Source of the DNA: Kordia algicida
GTDB taxonomy: Bacteria > Bacteroidota > Bacteroidia > Flavobacteriales > Flavobacteriaceae
Length of the DNA stretch: 64,000 bases
Strand: one strand, 5' to 3'
Assembly (NCBI RefSeq): GCF_051013375.1
Contig: NZ_CP142125.1
Below are positions 53,670 through 63,166 of the stretch, one piece after another. A program made the position numbers and the translations under genes. A model generated the notes under the pieces. That model had not been told where the DNA came from, made no database searches, and saw nothing but the letters and a program-made list of their open reading frames with translations. How positions within the stretch are numbered: the first letter of the stretch is position 1; each line of letters starts with the position of its first letter.

Positions 53670-56072
53670 ATGAACCTAAAAATCACAAGTTTATTTGTGT
53701 TTTTTACATTTTTTACCGCATTTGGACAAGAAACCTACAACGTCTCCGGTAAATTGATTGCTTCTGAATCGGAAACTCCGATCTCTTTTGCGAATGCTGT
53801 ATTGATGCATAACGACACTGTTTTAAAGGGAAGTTCTTCAGATACTTCGGGAACATTTACCATTACAAATGTTGCTAAAGGAACTTACAAATTAAAAATC
53901 AGTTTTTTAGGATATACAACGTATACCAAGCAGCTAGAAATTTCCAAAAATCTAGATTTGGGAACGATTGCGTTGCAAAAAGATAACGAATCTTTAGACG
54001 GTGTAACTATTACCAATAAAAAACCTGTTTTAAAACGTGAAATTGATCGTTTGATTTTTAATATTCAAGGAACTGCACTTACGGAAGATAATACTTGGGA
54101 AGTGTTGCGAAGAACGCCAGGTGTTATTGTTATCAACAATACGTTATCAATTAAAAATAGTACGCCAACAGTTTATATAAATGATCGAAAAGTACATCTT
54201 TCGGCAAGCGAAATTTATCAACTTTTAGAAGGAACACCTGCTGAAACTGTGAAATCTGTTGAGGTTATTACCAATCCGCCAGCGCGCTATGATGCACAAG
54301 GTGGCACTATTTTGAATATTGTGATGACAAAAAACTTGATTGTAGGTTATCATGGAAGTATTTATGGGAACTTTACACAAGGAGTTTTTCCGCGATATAG
54401 TGGTGGAATTAATCAGTTTTACAAACGTGGGAAGTTTAATATTTTTGGAAACTATAACTACAGACATTCAAAGATTAATAGAGATAATGACGAAACTATT
54501 AACTATTTAGAGAATACAACAACAACATCCGTTTGGAATTCAGATATCAACCGAAATCGGTGGTCAAATCAACATAATTTTAATTTGAATGTTGATTATG
54601 AGTTTGATGATAAAAATACGTTGAGTTTTTCTGGAAACTTATTGTATTTACCATATTGGAAGCGAAACACGGTAACCAATTCTGTTATAGACAATCAAAC
54701 CGCAGCAAATGAAGATTTTTCTTTGACAGCGATCAACCGAGCAAATGAAGATAAACATAATTTAGGATTAAATTTAGATTATGTACATCATTTTGAAAGA
54801 GAAGGAGCGAAACTTTCTGCAAATATTCATTACACTGATTACGACAAAGCAAACGATCAGCATGTTGCTACAGATTATACCGTAGTTTCAAGCACGGATT
54901 TTTCAACAGCATTTACCACACATTCAAATCAGACAACCAATATTTTAAGCGGACAAGTTGATTACGAATTGCCTATAAGTGAAACCGCAAACTTTGAAGC
55001 AGGCGCAAAAGTAGCAAGCATTGAAACCAACAGTAATTTATGGCAATTTAATATAGAAAATGGTGTTTCTACCTTAGATGTTGCAAACTCAGATACGTTT
55101 TTATATGATGAGTCTATCTATGCAGGATACGTCAGTTACGCTAAAAACTGGGAAAAATGGAGTTTAAAAGTCGGTTTTAGAGGTGAACAGACAGAAATTA
55201 AAGGAAATTCACTCAGTACCAATCAAATAAACACACAAAACTATTTTGAATTATTTCCAACGGCGTATATAAGTCATAAAGTGTCGGATAAACTGAATGT
55301 ATATATCGACTTTAGTCGAAGAATTCAACGTCCAAGTTTTGACGATTTGAATCCGTTTCGATATAATTTTACCGATTTTTCATTTGCCACAGGTAACCCA
55401 AGATTGCAACCAGCAATTGCTAACAATTACAAGCTAGGTGTTGAAATTGCTGATAAATTCTATATAGATGCATATTACACATACGACAAAGCTGCCATTT
55501 ACGAATTAACTCTACAAGACAACGATAATGATGTTATTCAATATATAAGTTCTAATGTAGAAAATAACGTAAATTATGGATTGGATTTTTTAACGTATTT
55601 TTCTGTTGTAGACAATTGGAATGTTTCTGTATTTACTTCCATATTTAATTTAGAAGATACATTTACTTTAGATAATGTTTCAGTATCGCAAAAAAAGTGG
55701 TCAAATTACACTTCCATCGATAATAATTTTACATTTTTAAAAGATCAAAGTTTAACGGCTAATCTTTCCTTTTTATATATTTCTTCAACAATTCAAGGAC
55801 TTTCTGAAGTTTCTAATAGAAGTTTAGTAAACCTTTCGCTTCGCAAGACATTGTGGAATAAAAAAGTTACATTATCGCTATCATTAAACGATATTTTTAA
55901 CGGTCAGGAATTTACAAACACGACAAGATATTTTAATCAAAATAGTTTTTACCGTACAAATCTTGATTTACAAACCATTCGTATAGGATTCCGTTATAAC
56001 TTCGGAAACACCAAACTTCAAACCAACCAACGTACCAAATCTTCCGCAGAGCAAGAACGTTTAAAAGACTAA
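53670..56072 (+). CDS. TonB-dependent receptor family outer membrane protein
   Basis: An 800-aa outer membrane beta-barrel. Signal peptide FFTFFTAFGQ, then a carboxypeptidase-regulatory-like domain (about 22-100, ETYNVSGKLIASESETPISF, FLGYTTYTKQLEIS), a plug-like region (NTWEVLRRTPGVIVINNTLS, then VEVITNPPARYDAQGGTILN) and a C-terminal OMP_b-brl_3-like barrel of about 600 residues. Barrel strands are alternating aromatic. The substrate is unknown. No SusD-like partner follows, so it is not a classical polysaccharide utilization pair. Confidence 0.88.
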   Translation: MNLKITSLFVFFTFFTAFGQETYNVSGKLIASESETPISFANAVLMHNDTVLKGSSSDTSGTFTITNVAKGTYKLKISFLGYTTYTKQLEISKNLDLGTIALQKDNESLDGVTITNKKPVLKREIDRLIFNIQGTALTEDNTWEVLRRTPGVIVINNTLSIKNSTPTVYINDRKVHLSASEIYQLLEGTPAETVKSVEVITNPPARYDAQGGTILNIVMTKNLIVGYHGSIYGNFTQGVFPRYSGGINQFYKRGKFNIFGNYNYRHSKINRDNDETINYLENTTTTSVWNSDINRNRWSNQHNFNLNVDYEFDDKNTLSFSGNLLYLPYWKRNTVTNSVIDNQTAANEDFSLTAINRANEDKHNLGLNLDYVHHFEREGAKLSANIHYTDYDKANDQHVATDYTVVSSTDFSTAFTTHSNQTTNILSGQVDYELPISETANFEAGAKVASIETNSNLWQFNIENGVSTLDVANSDTFLYDESIYAGYVSYAKNWEKWSLKVGFRGEQTEIKGNSLSTNQINTQNYFELFPTAYISHKVSDKLNVYIDFSRRIQRPSFDDLNPFRYNFTDFSFATGNPRLQPAIANNYKLGVEIADKFYIDAYYTYDKAAIYELTLQDNDNDVIQYISSNVENNVNYGLDFLTYFSVVDNWNVSVFTSIFNLEDTFTLDNVSVSQKKWSNYTSIDNNFTFLKDQSLTANLSFLYISSTIQGLSEVSNRSLVNLSLRKTLWNKKVTLSLSLNDIFNGQEFTNTTRYFNQNSFYRTNLDLQTIRIGFRYNFGNTKLQTNQRTKSSAEQERLKD

Positions 56073-56104
56073 TTGATTCTGTTACAATTTTTCATGTATC
56101 TTTG
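56073..56104 (+). promoter_or_regulatory. promoter of dusB
   Basis: TTG (56073-56075), exactly 21 bases, then TATCTTTG (56097-56104), matching the Bacteroidota TTG-N17-23-TAnnTTTG promoter consensus. Transcription would start near 56111 before the GTG at 56130. Confidence 0.65.
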
Positions 56105-56129
56105 CCCAATCTTTATAGAATAACGTATT

Positions 56130-57122
56130 GTGGTTAAAATAGGAGACATAGAATTGCCAGACTTTCCATTGCTTTTAGCGCCGATGGAAGATGTAAGTGA
56201 TCCGCCTTTTCGTGCATTGTGCAAGGAACAAGGTGCAGATGTAGTGTATACAGAATTTATTTCTTCGGAAGGACTCATTCGCGATGCCGCAAAAAGTACC
56301 ATGAAACTTGACATTTATGAAAAAGAACGTCCTGTGGGAATTCAAATATTTGGTGCGAACTTAGATTCAATGTTAAAATCGGTTGAAATTGTTGAAAAAT
56401 CTGGTCCCGATATTATAGATATCAACTTTGGTTGCCCTGTAAAAAAAGTGGTAAGCAAAGGTGCAGGCGCAGGAATTTTAAAAGATATTGATTTGATGGT
56501 TTCTTTGACAGAAGCTATGGTAAAACATACCAAATTGCCTGTAACAGTAAAAACACGTTTGGGTTGGGATGAAAACACCATCAAAATTGTAGAAGTTGCC
56601 GAACGCTTACAAGATGTTGGTTGTGCTTCTATTGCTATTCATGGACGCACGCGTGCGCAAATGTATAAAGGTGAAGCAAATTGGCATCCAATTGCTGCGG
56701 TAAAAAACAATCCACGTATGCACATACCTGTATTTGGAAATGGCGATGTAGATTCTCCTGAAAAAGCAATGTTAATGCGAGATAAATTTGGCTTAGATGG
56801 CGCTATGATTGGTCGTGCAAGTATTGGATATCCTTGGTTTTTTAGAGAAGTAAAGCATTTCTTTGAAACTGGCGAGCATATGGCAAAACCAACTATGGAA
56901 GAACGTATAGAAGCGGCACGCCGTCACTTGCAGATGTCTATTGATTGGAAAGGCGAACGTTTAGGTGTTTTTGAAACTAGAAGACATTATACCAACTATT
57001 TTAAAGGAATTCCACATTTTAAAGAATACCGACAACGTTTAGTTACTACAGATGATTCTGCAGGAGTTTTTCAGGTTTTAGATGAAGTATACGAGAAGTT
57101 TGGCGATCATCAATTTGTGTAG
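56130..57122 (+). CDS. dusB: tRNA dihydrouridine synthase DusB
   Basis: Reduces uridine in the tRNA D-loop, using FMN. A 330-aa TIM-barrel. LLLAPMEDVSDPPFRALCKE is the family N-terminus, INFGCPVKKV contains the catalytic cysteine, and IHGRTRAQMYKGEANW and MIGRASIGYPWFF complete the signature. The start is GTG 56130; no ATG gives a normal length. A well-spaced promoter lies just upstream. Confidence 0.94.
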   Translation: MVKIGDIELPDFPLLLAPMEDVSDPPFRALCKEQGADVVYTEFISSEGLIRDAAKSTMKLDIYEKERPVGIQIFGANLDSMLKSVEIVEKSGPDIIDINFGCPVKKVVSKGAGAGILKDIDLMVSLTEAMVKHTKLPVTVKTRLGWDENTIKIVEVAERLQDVGCASIAIHGRTRAQMYKGEANWHPIAAVKNNPRMHIPVFGNGDVDSPEKAMLMRDKFGLDGAMIGRASIGYPWFFREVKHFFETGEHMAKPTMEERIEAARRHLQMSIDWKGERLGVFETRRHYTNYFKGIPHFKEYRQRLVTTDDSAGVFQVLDEVYEKFGDHQFV

Positions 57123-57208
57123 TTTTCTGTAAAAAGAAGTATGGTTTTAAGAATCACGACTTTCTTCTGAGATAATTTTCGTTAGAGATAAAACATTTAT
57201 ATAAAAAA

Positions 57209-59059
57209 TCAATTCGTTTCTGTTTCTTCTACATCAAACGGTTTTCCTAAATATACCAACTTCCAATTTTCTCCAATTTTGTCTACTTCTGTGTTGTGTG
57301 AAGAAATGATATAAAACTCATTATCTTCCTTTTTAATGAATAACGGAATGATATCTTTATCATTATTAGTAATCTCAATCAAGCCTCTATAATGTTCTTC
57401 ATCATTAATATCAATTTCTTGGATAGATGGATATTTACGCGTTACCGCAGAAAGCGTCACATAATCGTCGGTGTTAGAAAATAATCCTTCTTTCGGATTG
57501 TTATTTTCATCAAGCATTTCTTCTCGTGTTACCAATCTGAATGAACCATTTTCACCAAACTCAGCTCCAAATTTATCAATTGCGTATTTATTAATACCTG
57601 AATTTCCTGTCATTGCCATTAAATAACCGACATCATTTAACTCAATATTATCGGTTAATGTATTCGAATATATGTCTGTATTAATTGCTTCCAATCCTAG
57701 TTCACGTGCTTTTGCAATGTTACTTTGATTACTATCAATTAAAACTACATGACGTCCATTTGTTTCCAAATAATGACCTAATAATCGTGATATTTTTGAA
57801 GCACCGACGATTAAAATTCCATTTGATTTTTTTAGAAAAACGCCTACTAATTTCGCAAATAACCGTGCGGTTGTTGCGTTCAATAAAACGGTTCCTAATA
57901 CAATCATAAAAACCAATGGCGTAATATATTCTGCGCCAGGCACACCTTCATTTACCAATTTACTTCCAAATAATGAAGCAATTCCCGCCGCTACAATTCC
58001 TCGTGGTCCAACCCAACTGATAAAGAGTTTTTCGTTGGTTTTTAATTTTGAGTTAGCAGTACTCAAGAAAACACCTAATGGTCGTATGATAAACACCACA
58101 AGCACAAATAATGCAGCCGTTTTCCAATTATATAACAACATCAAATCGTTCATGTCAATATTCGCGGAAAGCAAAATAAAAAGTATTGAAATTAAAAGAA
58201 CACTAAGCGATTCCTTAAAGTATAAAAGTTCTTTTATGTTTTCTAATTTTCCGTTTCCTAACACCATTCCCATAACAACAACTGCCAATAATCCTGATTC
58301 GTGTGCAAAGATTTCCGATTCAACAAACACTAATAAAACTGCAGAAAGTGATACTACATTTAGTAAATAATGCGGAATGAATTTTTTGTTAATCGCAAAC
58401 GCTAATGCATGTGCAAAGGTGAATCCGAAAGTAGTTCCGAAAAGGATAATTTTTCCAAATTCAATCAATGCTGTTTTTGTAAAACCACTATCGCCTTCTA
58501 CACTGATAAATTCAAAGACCAAAACGGCAACTAAGGCGCCAATAGGATCAATTAGAATTCCTTCCCATTTTAACACGGTCGAAATATCTTTTTTTAGCGG
58601 AATGTTTCGAAGAATTGGCGTAATTACAGTCGGTCCTGTAACAATGATTAATCCTGAAAATAGAAAAGACAATTCCCAACTCAATCCAAAAACCAAATGT
58701 GCTACAATTCCAGCGCCAAAAAATGTAATTGCCGAACCGAGCGTGATGAGCTTGGTAATTACGGGACCTACATTTTTAATTTCAGCACGTTTTAAGGTCA
58801 ATCCGCCTTCAAACAGAATGATACTAATTGCCAACGAAACGAAATAATACAAACTTTCTCCTGGAAATAGCCCTTTTTCTTTTTCATTGTCCCAAATGGG
58901 TTCAATCCATTTTGTTCCATCTTCCGATAAAAACTCTGCGGCAATTGGTCCAACCAATAAACCAATCAAAATCAATGGTAAAATTGCGGGAATTTTAAAT
59001 TTCCATGCAACCCATTGTGCTAATATTCCTAAAATGATAATTCCTGCTAATTCGAGCAT
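57209..59059 (-). CDS. CPA1-family cation/proton antiporter with RCK_N domain
   Basis: A 616-aa protein: a 10-12 helix membrane region (about 1-395), then a cytosolic TrkA-N (RCK_N) domain (about 405-525, SNGILIVGASKISRLLGHYL, HVVLIDSNQSNIAKARELGL) and a small C-terminal part. The membrane signature SWVGPRGIVAAGIASLFG is typical of NhaP/CPA1 exchangers. The nucleotide-binding GASKISRLLG is a modified Rossmann loop. Na+/H+ or K+/H+ cannot be distinguished. Confidence 0.92.
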   Translation of the reverse strand: MLELAGIIILGILAQWVAWKFKIPAILPLILIGLLVGPIAAEFLSEDGTKWIEPIWDNEKEKGLFPGESLYYFVSLAISIILFEGGLTLKRAEIKNVGPVITKLITLGSAITFFGAGIVAHLVFGLSWELSFLFSGLIIVTGPTVITPILRNIPLKKDISTVLKWEGILIDPIGALVAVLVFEFISVEGDSGFTKTALIEFGKIILFGTTFGFTFAHALAFAINKKFIPHYLLNVVSLSAVLLVFVESEIFAHESGLLAVVVMGMVLGNGKLENIKELLYFKESLSVLLISILFILLSANIDMNDLMLLYNWKTAALFVLVVFIIRPLGVFLSTANSKLKTNEKLFISWVGPRGIVAAGIASLFGSKLVNEGVPGAEYITPLVFMIVLGTVLLNATTARLFAKLVGVFLKKSNGILIVGASKISRLLGHYLETNGRHVVLIDSNQSNIAKARELGLEAINTDIYSNTLTDNIELNDVGYLMAMTGNSGINKYAIDKFGAEFGENGSFRLVTREEMLDENNNPKEGLFSNTDDYVTLSAVTRKYPSIQEIDINDEEHYRGLIEITNNDKDIIPLFIKKEDNEFYIISSHNTEVDKIGENWKLVYLGKPFDVEETETN

Positions 59060-59150
59060 GTATTCTTTATTTTATTGAATCGTAAATTTAATAATTAAAA
59101 TGTTAAAATAAGTTAGATATTACCTTATTAAAACAACTGTTTTTGTGAAA

Positions 59151-61568
59151 TTACTTTTTCTCGCTATACTTTAACAATATTCGGAGTTCGTTATACGAAA
59201 AATTGGTGCCTGCAATTTCTTTGAGCTCATTTAGACCTTCAAATGTGTTGTTTTTGATAATTTCCAATCCTTTGGTTACTTTTTCTTCCGCTAATATTTC
59301 GGTAATTTCCAACACGCCTTCTAGCACATAGTGACCTAAATGCCCGAAAATTGTAGAAGCTGCCAAGGCTCTTTTTTCTGCAATTTCTTCTATAGAAAAA
59401 CCTTCTTTAAAAAAATCGAGCGACGTTTCTTTGGTATTTTTCTTTTCTACTTTAATAATTACGTCGTCTTTCATGGATGAAAGATTATTTTGAGTGACAT
59501 AATCGTTGATGATCTCCAAAATTTCTTCCCCATATTTCTCCACACGAACTTTCCCCATTCCGTGAATTTTTTTGAGTTGTTTTGGTGTTGAAGGTAATAA
59601 TTCGCACATTTCAAATAATGATTTTTGTGTAAATATTTGAAATGGCGGAACGTTTTCTGAGTTGGAAACGCTCAACCTAAATAATCGTAAATCTTCAAAC
59701 AATTCTTCGTGTGATGTTGAAGTTGCCACAGGTCGTTTTATCACTTTTACTTCCGAAACTTCTAAGATGGCATTTGCACGCAGTTTTAAATAGTTTTCCG
59801 TTGAAAATTGATCGGATACTCCTTCTAAAATCTTGATTTTAACAGCTAATTTTTCTTCGATAGCTTTCAGCTGTTTTTCGATATCTTTTGAAACTGCTTG
59901 ATTGTCAGTTGCAAAAGTAAACGTACTCAATACCTCAGCAATGTGTTGTTTGGTTTGCGCTGTAAAATATTCAACTGCTTTTTTAAATCGTGCTTGAATG
60001 GTTGCATCTTGCTCAGGATTTTCACTATTTTTTGCTAATGATGCTAACTGACTTTTAAACTTTGTATTTACCTTCATCAACGGAATAATGCCTTTATCCT
60101 TGATGGTTTCCAACGGTTGCAATATATTTCCTGTAAGCGAATTTTTGTTTTTGTAATACAGATCAATCAATCTTTTTACAGGATATAAAAACGGATTGTA
60201 ATCAAATATTTCGCTAATTAAATCTAGCTGAAATGTTTTTTTGGAAGCTTTCAATTCGGCTTCATCAGGTTCGTTTTCTTCTAATTGCTCCGTAAACGTA
60301 TTCACCGTAGTATCACTAATAATGCTTGCCGCTTTTATGGGTGTTTTTAACACAATTCCTTCCAGCGTTTTACATCTGCTCAGTGCAACATAGGTTTGCC
60401 CGTGTGCAAAAGAAGCTTCGGCGTCAATAATGGCTTTGTCAAACGTGAGTCCTTGACTTTTGTGAATCGTAATTGCCCACGCCAATCGCAAAGGAATTTG
60501 CGTATACGTACCTTCAATTGTATTGGAAATTTCTTTGGTTTCCTTGTTGAGCGTATATTTTATGTTTTCCCAAGTTTCATAGGTCGTTTCAATGAAATCA
60601 TCATCCGAACATTGTACCGTAATAACTTCATCATCCAAATGAACTATTGTACCAATTTTTCCATTGTAATAGCGCTTTTCTATAGAACTATCATTTTTGA
60701 TAAACATGACTTGTGCGCCTTCTTTGAGTACTAAATTTTCACTATTTGGATATGCTTTTTCATTGAAATCGCCTGAAATTTCTGCAACATACGTTCGTTC
60801 ATGTGTATCTAAACTGTCTAATTGTTTTTGATTGATCGCATCTGCGCGATTGTTGTGCGTAGTGAGTGTAATGTACCCATCTTCCTTTTTCGGGTGGAAA
60901 TTTGGCTGATATTGCTTGTTTAGAATTTCTGCGGAAGCTTTAGACAATGCATTGTTGCGAATTTCATTAAGAATTGCAATAAACGCTTGATTTTGCTGAC
61001 GATAAATGTGTTTTAATTCAATTGCTAAAATAGCGGCTTTTTGATACGCAATGCTGCTAAAAAAATAGGCGGTTTGGTAATAGTTTTTCAATAATTGCCA
61101 TTCGTTCGGGCGCACCACTGGCGAAAGTTGTTGCAAATCACCAATAAGTAATAATTGTACACCACCAAAAGGTTTTGTTCTGTCTTTGTATCTGCGCAAT
61201 ACAGCATCAATTCCATCTAAAACATCCGCACGAACCATACTGATTTCATCAATAATGACAAGGTCTAATGATTTGATGATGTCAATTTTAGTTTTACTGA
61301 ATTTACGTTGTGTAGTCGCTTTTTGTTCGTTGGCATTTGGAATAAAGGGATCAAAAGACAGTTGAAAAAATGAGTGAATAGTTACACCTTTCGCATTGAT
61401 GGCAGCAACACCTGTAGGCGCAACTACTATCATTCGTTTCATAGAGGTTGCTTTAATTTTATGCAAGAAAGTCGTTTTTCCTGTACCTGCTTTTCCTGTG
61501 AGAAATAGATTTCTGTTCGTTTTTTCTATAAAATTAAATGCTAAATCGAGCTCTTTATTAATTTCCAT
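59151..61568 (-). CDS. Pif1/RecD-like helicase with HRDC-like and HTH domains
   Basis: An 805-aa SF1 helicase. Walker A TGKAGTGKTT (about 23-32), VIIDEISMVRADVLDG as Walker B, GDLQQLSPV and the C-terminal motif VI AITIHKSQGLTFDKAIIDAE and YVALSRCKTLEG. After the motor come an HRDC-like region (about 640-710, FQIFTQKSLFEMCELLPSTP, GMGKVRVEKYGEEIL) and an HTH-like region (about 725-775, FFKEGFSIEEIAEKRALAA). This architecture is widespread in Bacteroidota as an AAA-family protein. Processing of stalled forks is inferred from Pif1 homology. Confidence 0.9.
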   Translation of the reverse strand: MEINKELDLAFNFIEKTNRNLFLTGKAGTGKTTFLHKIKATSMKRMIVVAPTGVAAINAKGVTIHSFFQLSFDPFIPNANEQKATTQRKFSKTKIDIIKSLDLVIIDEISMVRADVLDGIDAVLRRYKDRTKPFGGVQLLLIGDLQQLSPVVRPNEWQLLKNYYQTAYFFSSIAYQKAAILAIELKHIYRQQNQAFIAILNEIRNNALSKASAEILNKQYQPNFHPKKEDGYITLTTHNNRADAINQKQLDSLDTHERTYVAEISGDFNEKAYPNSENLVLKEGAQVMFIKNDSSIEKRYYNGKIGTIVHLDDEVITVQCSDDDFIETTYETWENIKYTLNKETKEISNTIEGTYTQIPLRLAWAITIHKSQGLTFDKAIIDAEASFAHGQTYVALSRCKTLEGIVLKTPIKAASIISDTTVNTFTEQLEENEPDEAELKASKKTFQLDLISEIFDYNPFLYPVKRLIDLYYKNKNSLTGNILQPLETIKDKGIIPLMKVNTKFKSQLASLAKNSENPEQDATIQARFKKAVEYFTAQTKQHIAEVLSTFTFATDNQAVSKDIEKQLKAIEEKLAVKIKILEGVSDQFSTENYLKLRANAILEVSEVKVIKRPVATSTSHEELFEDLRLFRLSVSNSENVPPFQIFTQKSLFEMCELLPSTPKQLKKIHGMGKVRVEKYGEEILEIINDYVTQNNLSSMKDDVIIKVEKKNTKETSLDFFKEGFSIEEIAEKRALAASTIFGHLGHYVLEGVLEITEILAEEKVTKGLEIIKNNTFEGLNELKEIAGTNFSYNELRILLKYSEKK

Positions 61569-62000
61569 AAGATATTTCTTGCTTTAAAGGTAAAAGAAAT
61601 GGATTTATCTCAAAATATTATTTCGATACATACACTTTAAATATATAAGAATTGAATGGTATAAAACGCACGTTACTATAATATTTTAAAAATATAATTT
61701 TAATACAAGAACGATGATCGTTTCAAGAAAAGACTTTCTTTTTAAATCAAGATTTTAGAGAATTACCGTTTTTGGCAAATATCAAAGAAATCAAAATCCT
61801 TTTTGACTTTGGAAAGTATTTGAAGAATGTATTTTGAGGAGCATATTTCAAATAGAACCTGAAAAAGCGAACAACCATCAACTTGCTGATTACTGTTCGC
61901 TTTATTTAAGTTATTTCTGTTTTTAGTTGTGACTACACTTTAGCACTTTATTAAGAAGAACTTTTTATTGTTTCTCAGGCATAAATTGTTCAAAATATCT
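61569..62000. other. gap without convincing genes, possible gene relic
   Basis: A 432-base gap. A 34-codon open stretch (61733-61837) reads FRELPFLANIKEIKILFDFG and could be a remnant, but it has no start. The hairpin AAAGCGAACA/TGTTCGCTTT (61864-61903) is a terminator for the downstream end of the 133-aa gene pair on the minus strand. Confidence 0.4.
61864..61905 (-). terminator. terminator of the tandem 133-aa genes
   Basis: Perfect 10-bp stem AAAGCGAACA (61864-61873) / TGTTCGCTTT (61894-61903). On the minus strand it follows the 62001 stop, though it is not followed by a long T-run. A diverged copy lies upstream of the second paralog (about 62885-62945), suggesting the duplication unit included it. 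Confidence 0.55.
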
Positions 62001-62402
62001 TTAATGAAGAACTTTTTCAAACTTAGGATCATTAAAATCAAAGTTGTGATGGGCTATAAAATCTTTTATTGATACCCATTTGTAACCAACTCCTTCTTTG
62101 TAAATCATACAAGTTTTAATTCCAGAACCTCCTTCTGCATTGGCAATACTTAAACGTATACAAGTACCATCTTCTAAAAAATATAAAAGAAAACTATCAG
62201 ATATTTTATCAGGTCCTATATCATAAACTTGTATACCATTTATCATAAAAAACCAACCGTTATGTTTATAATAATATTTATTACTCCCTATGTAGATAGG
62301 TACTTTTTCTTCTCTAACAACAATACTACTTCTGTTTAAAGGTTCATAGCGTTCCAATATTTGTAATGCGATTTCTATTATTTCGTCTTTTGTTGCTTTC
62401 AT
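62001..62402 (-). CDS. hypothetical protein, tandem paralog A
   Basis: A 133-aa soluble protein, 112 of 133 residues identical to its neighbour. It starts MKATKDEIIEIALQILERYE. Differences between the copies concentrate in residues 36-63 (IYIGSNK versus VFTESRE, then MINGIQ versus MIDGTE). The size and the aromatic GWFFM core resemble immunity-type proteins (YrhB/Imm35-like), but this is only a visual impression. Paralog B lies 37 bases upstream on the same strand. Confidence 0.75.
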   Translation of the reverse strand: MKATKDEIIEIALQILERYEPLNRSSIVVREEKVPIYIGSNKYYYKHNGWFFMINGIQVYDIGPDKISDSFLLYFLEDGTCIRLSIANAEGGSGIKTCMIYKEGVGYKWVSIKDFIAHHNFDFNDPKFEKVLH

Positions 62403-62439
62403 TAGGAGTTATTTTCAAAAATTATTTAATAAAATAAAT

Positions 62440-62841
62440 TCAAAACATAACTTTTTCAAACTTTGGATCGTTAAAGTTAAAGTTGTGATGAGCTAAAAAA
62501 TCTTTTATTGATACCCATTTGTAACCAACTCCTTCTTTGTAAATTATACAAGTGTTAATTCCAGAACCTCCTTCTGCATTGGCAATACTTAAACGTATAC
62601 AGGTACCATCTTCTAAAAAATATAAAAGGTAACTATCAGATATTTTATCAGGTCCTACATCATAGATTTCTGTGCCATCTATCATAAAAAACCAACCATC
62701 ATACTTATAGTAATATTCCCTACTTTCTGTAAAAACAGGCACTTTTTCTTCTCTAACAACAATACTGCTTCTGTTTAAAGGTTCATAGCGTTCCAATATT
62801 TGTAATGCTGTTTCTATTATTTCGTCTTTTGTTGCTTTCAT
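62440..62841 (-). CDS. hypothetical protein, tandem paralog B
   Basis: A 133-aa paralog of the adjacent gene, starting MKATKDEIIETALQILERYE. About 84% identical overall, with the second half (LLYFLEDGTCIRLSIANAEG, YKEGVGYKWVSIKDF) almost unchanged and a variable region at 36-63. Recent tandem duplication is clear. No toxin or effector gene lies beside it. Confidence 0.75.
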   Translation of the reverse strand: MKATKDEIIETALQILERYEPLNRSSIVVREEKVPVFTESREYYYKYDGWFFMIDGTEIYDVGPDKISDSYLLYFLEDGTCIRLSIANAEGGSGINTCIIYKEGVGYKWVSIKDFLAHHNFNFNDPKFEKVMF

Positions 62842-63166
62842 TATTATTTAGCTTGATTAGTATTTGATTCCTATTTTTTTAAATAGAACTTATTGTAACT
62901 AAAAAAGCAAACAATTTTCAGAAAGTTGATAGTTGTTCATTTATTTAGATTCTATTTATACTATAGTTAGCATGTCTTGTTCTGTATCAGAAGTACTATT
63001 TAATCTTTTAAAGATCTAAAACTTTTATCATTTATTTAAAAGGAAATCACTATAATTTTTATTCAAAACCAAAAATTTACAGCTGGTTTTCTTAATAAAA
63101 ACTTAACGATTACCCTTTTTTGTTGCGGTTTTGTTAATTTGCAAGACAAAACCAGAAATAACTTTT
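62842..63166. other. gap without genes; relic of a duplicated terminator
   Basis: 325 bases without a gene. The stretch around 62880-62945 (AAATAGAACTT, AAAAAGCAAACA, GTTGATAGTTGTTC) parallels 61848-61905, supporting a duplication unit larger than the coding region. Confidence 0.4.

Noticed and set aside
58377..58847. 156-aa open frame antisense to the antiporter
   Set aside because: Lies inside the membrane region of the antiporter gene and has no credible protein features.
61733..61837. 34-codon open stretch
   Set aside because: No start codon, no known family; may be random in AT-rich DNA.
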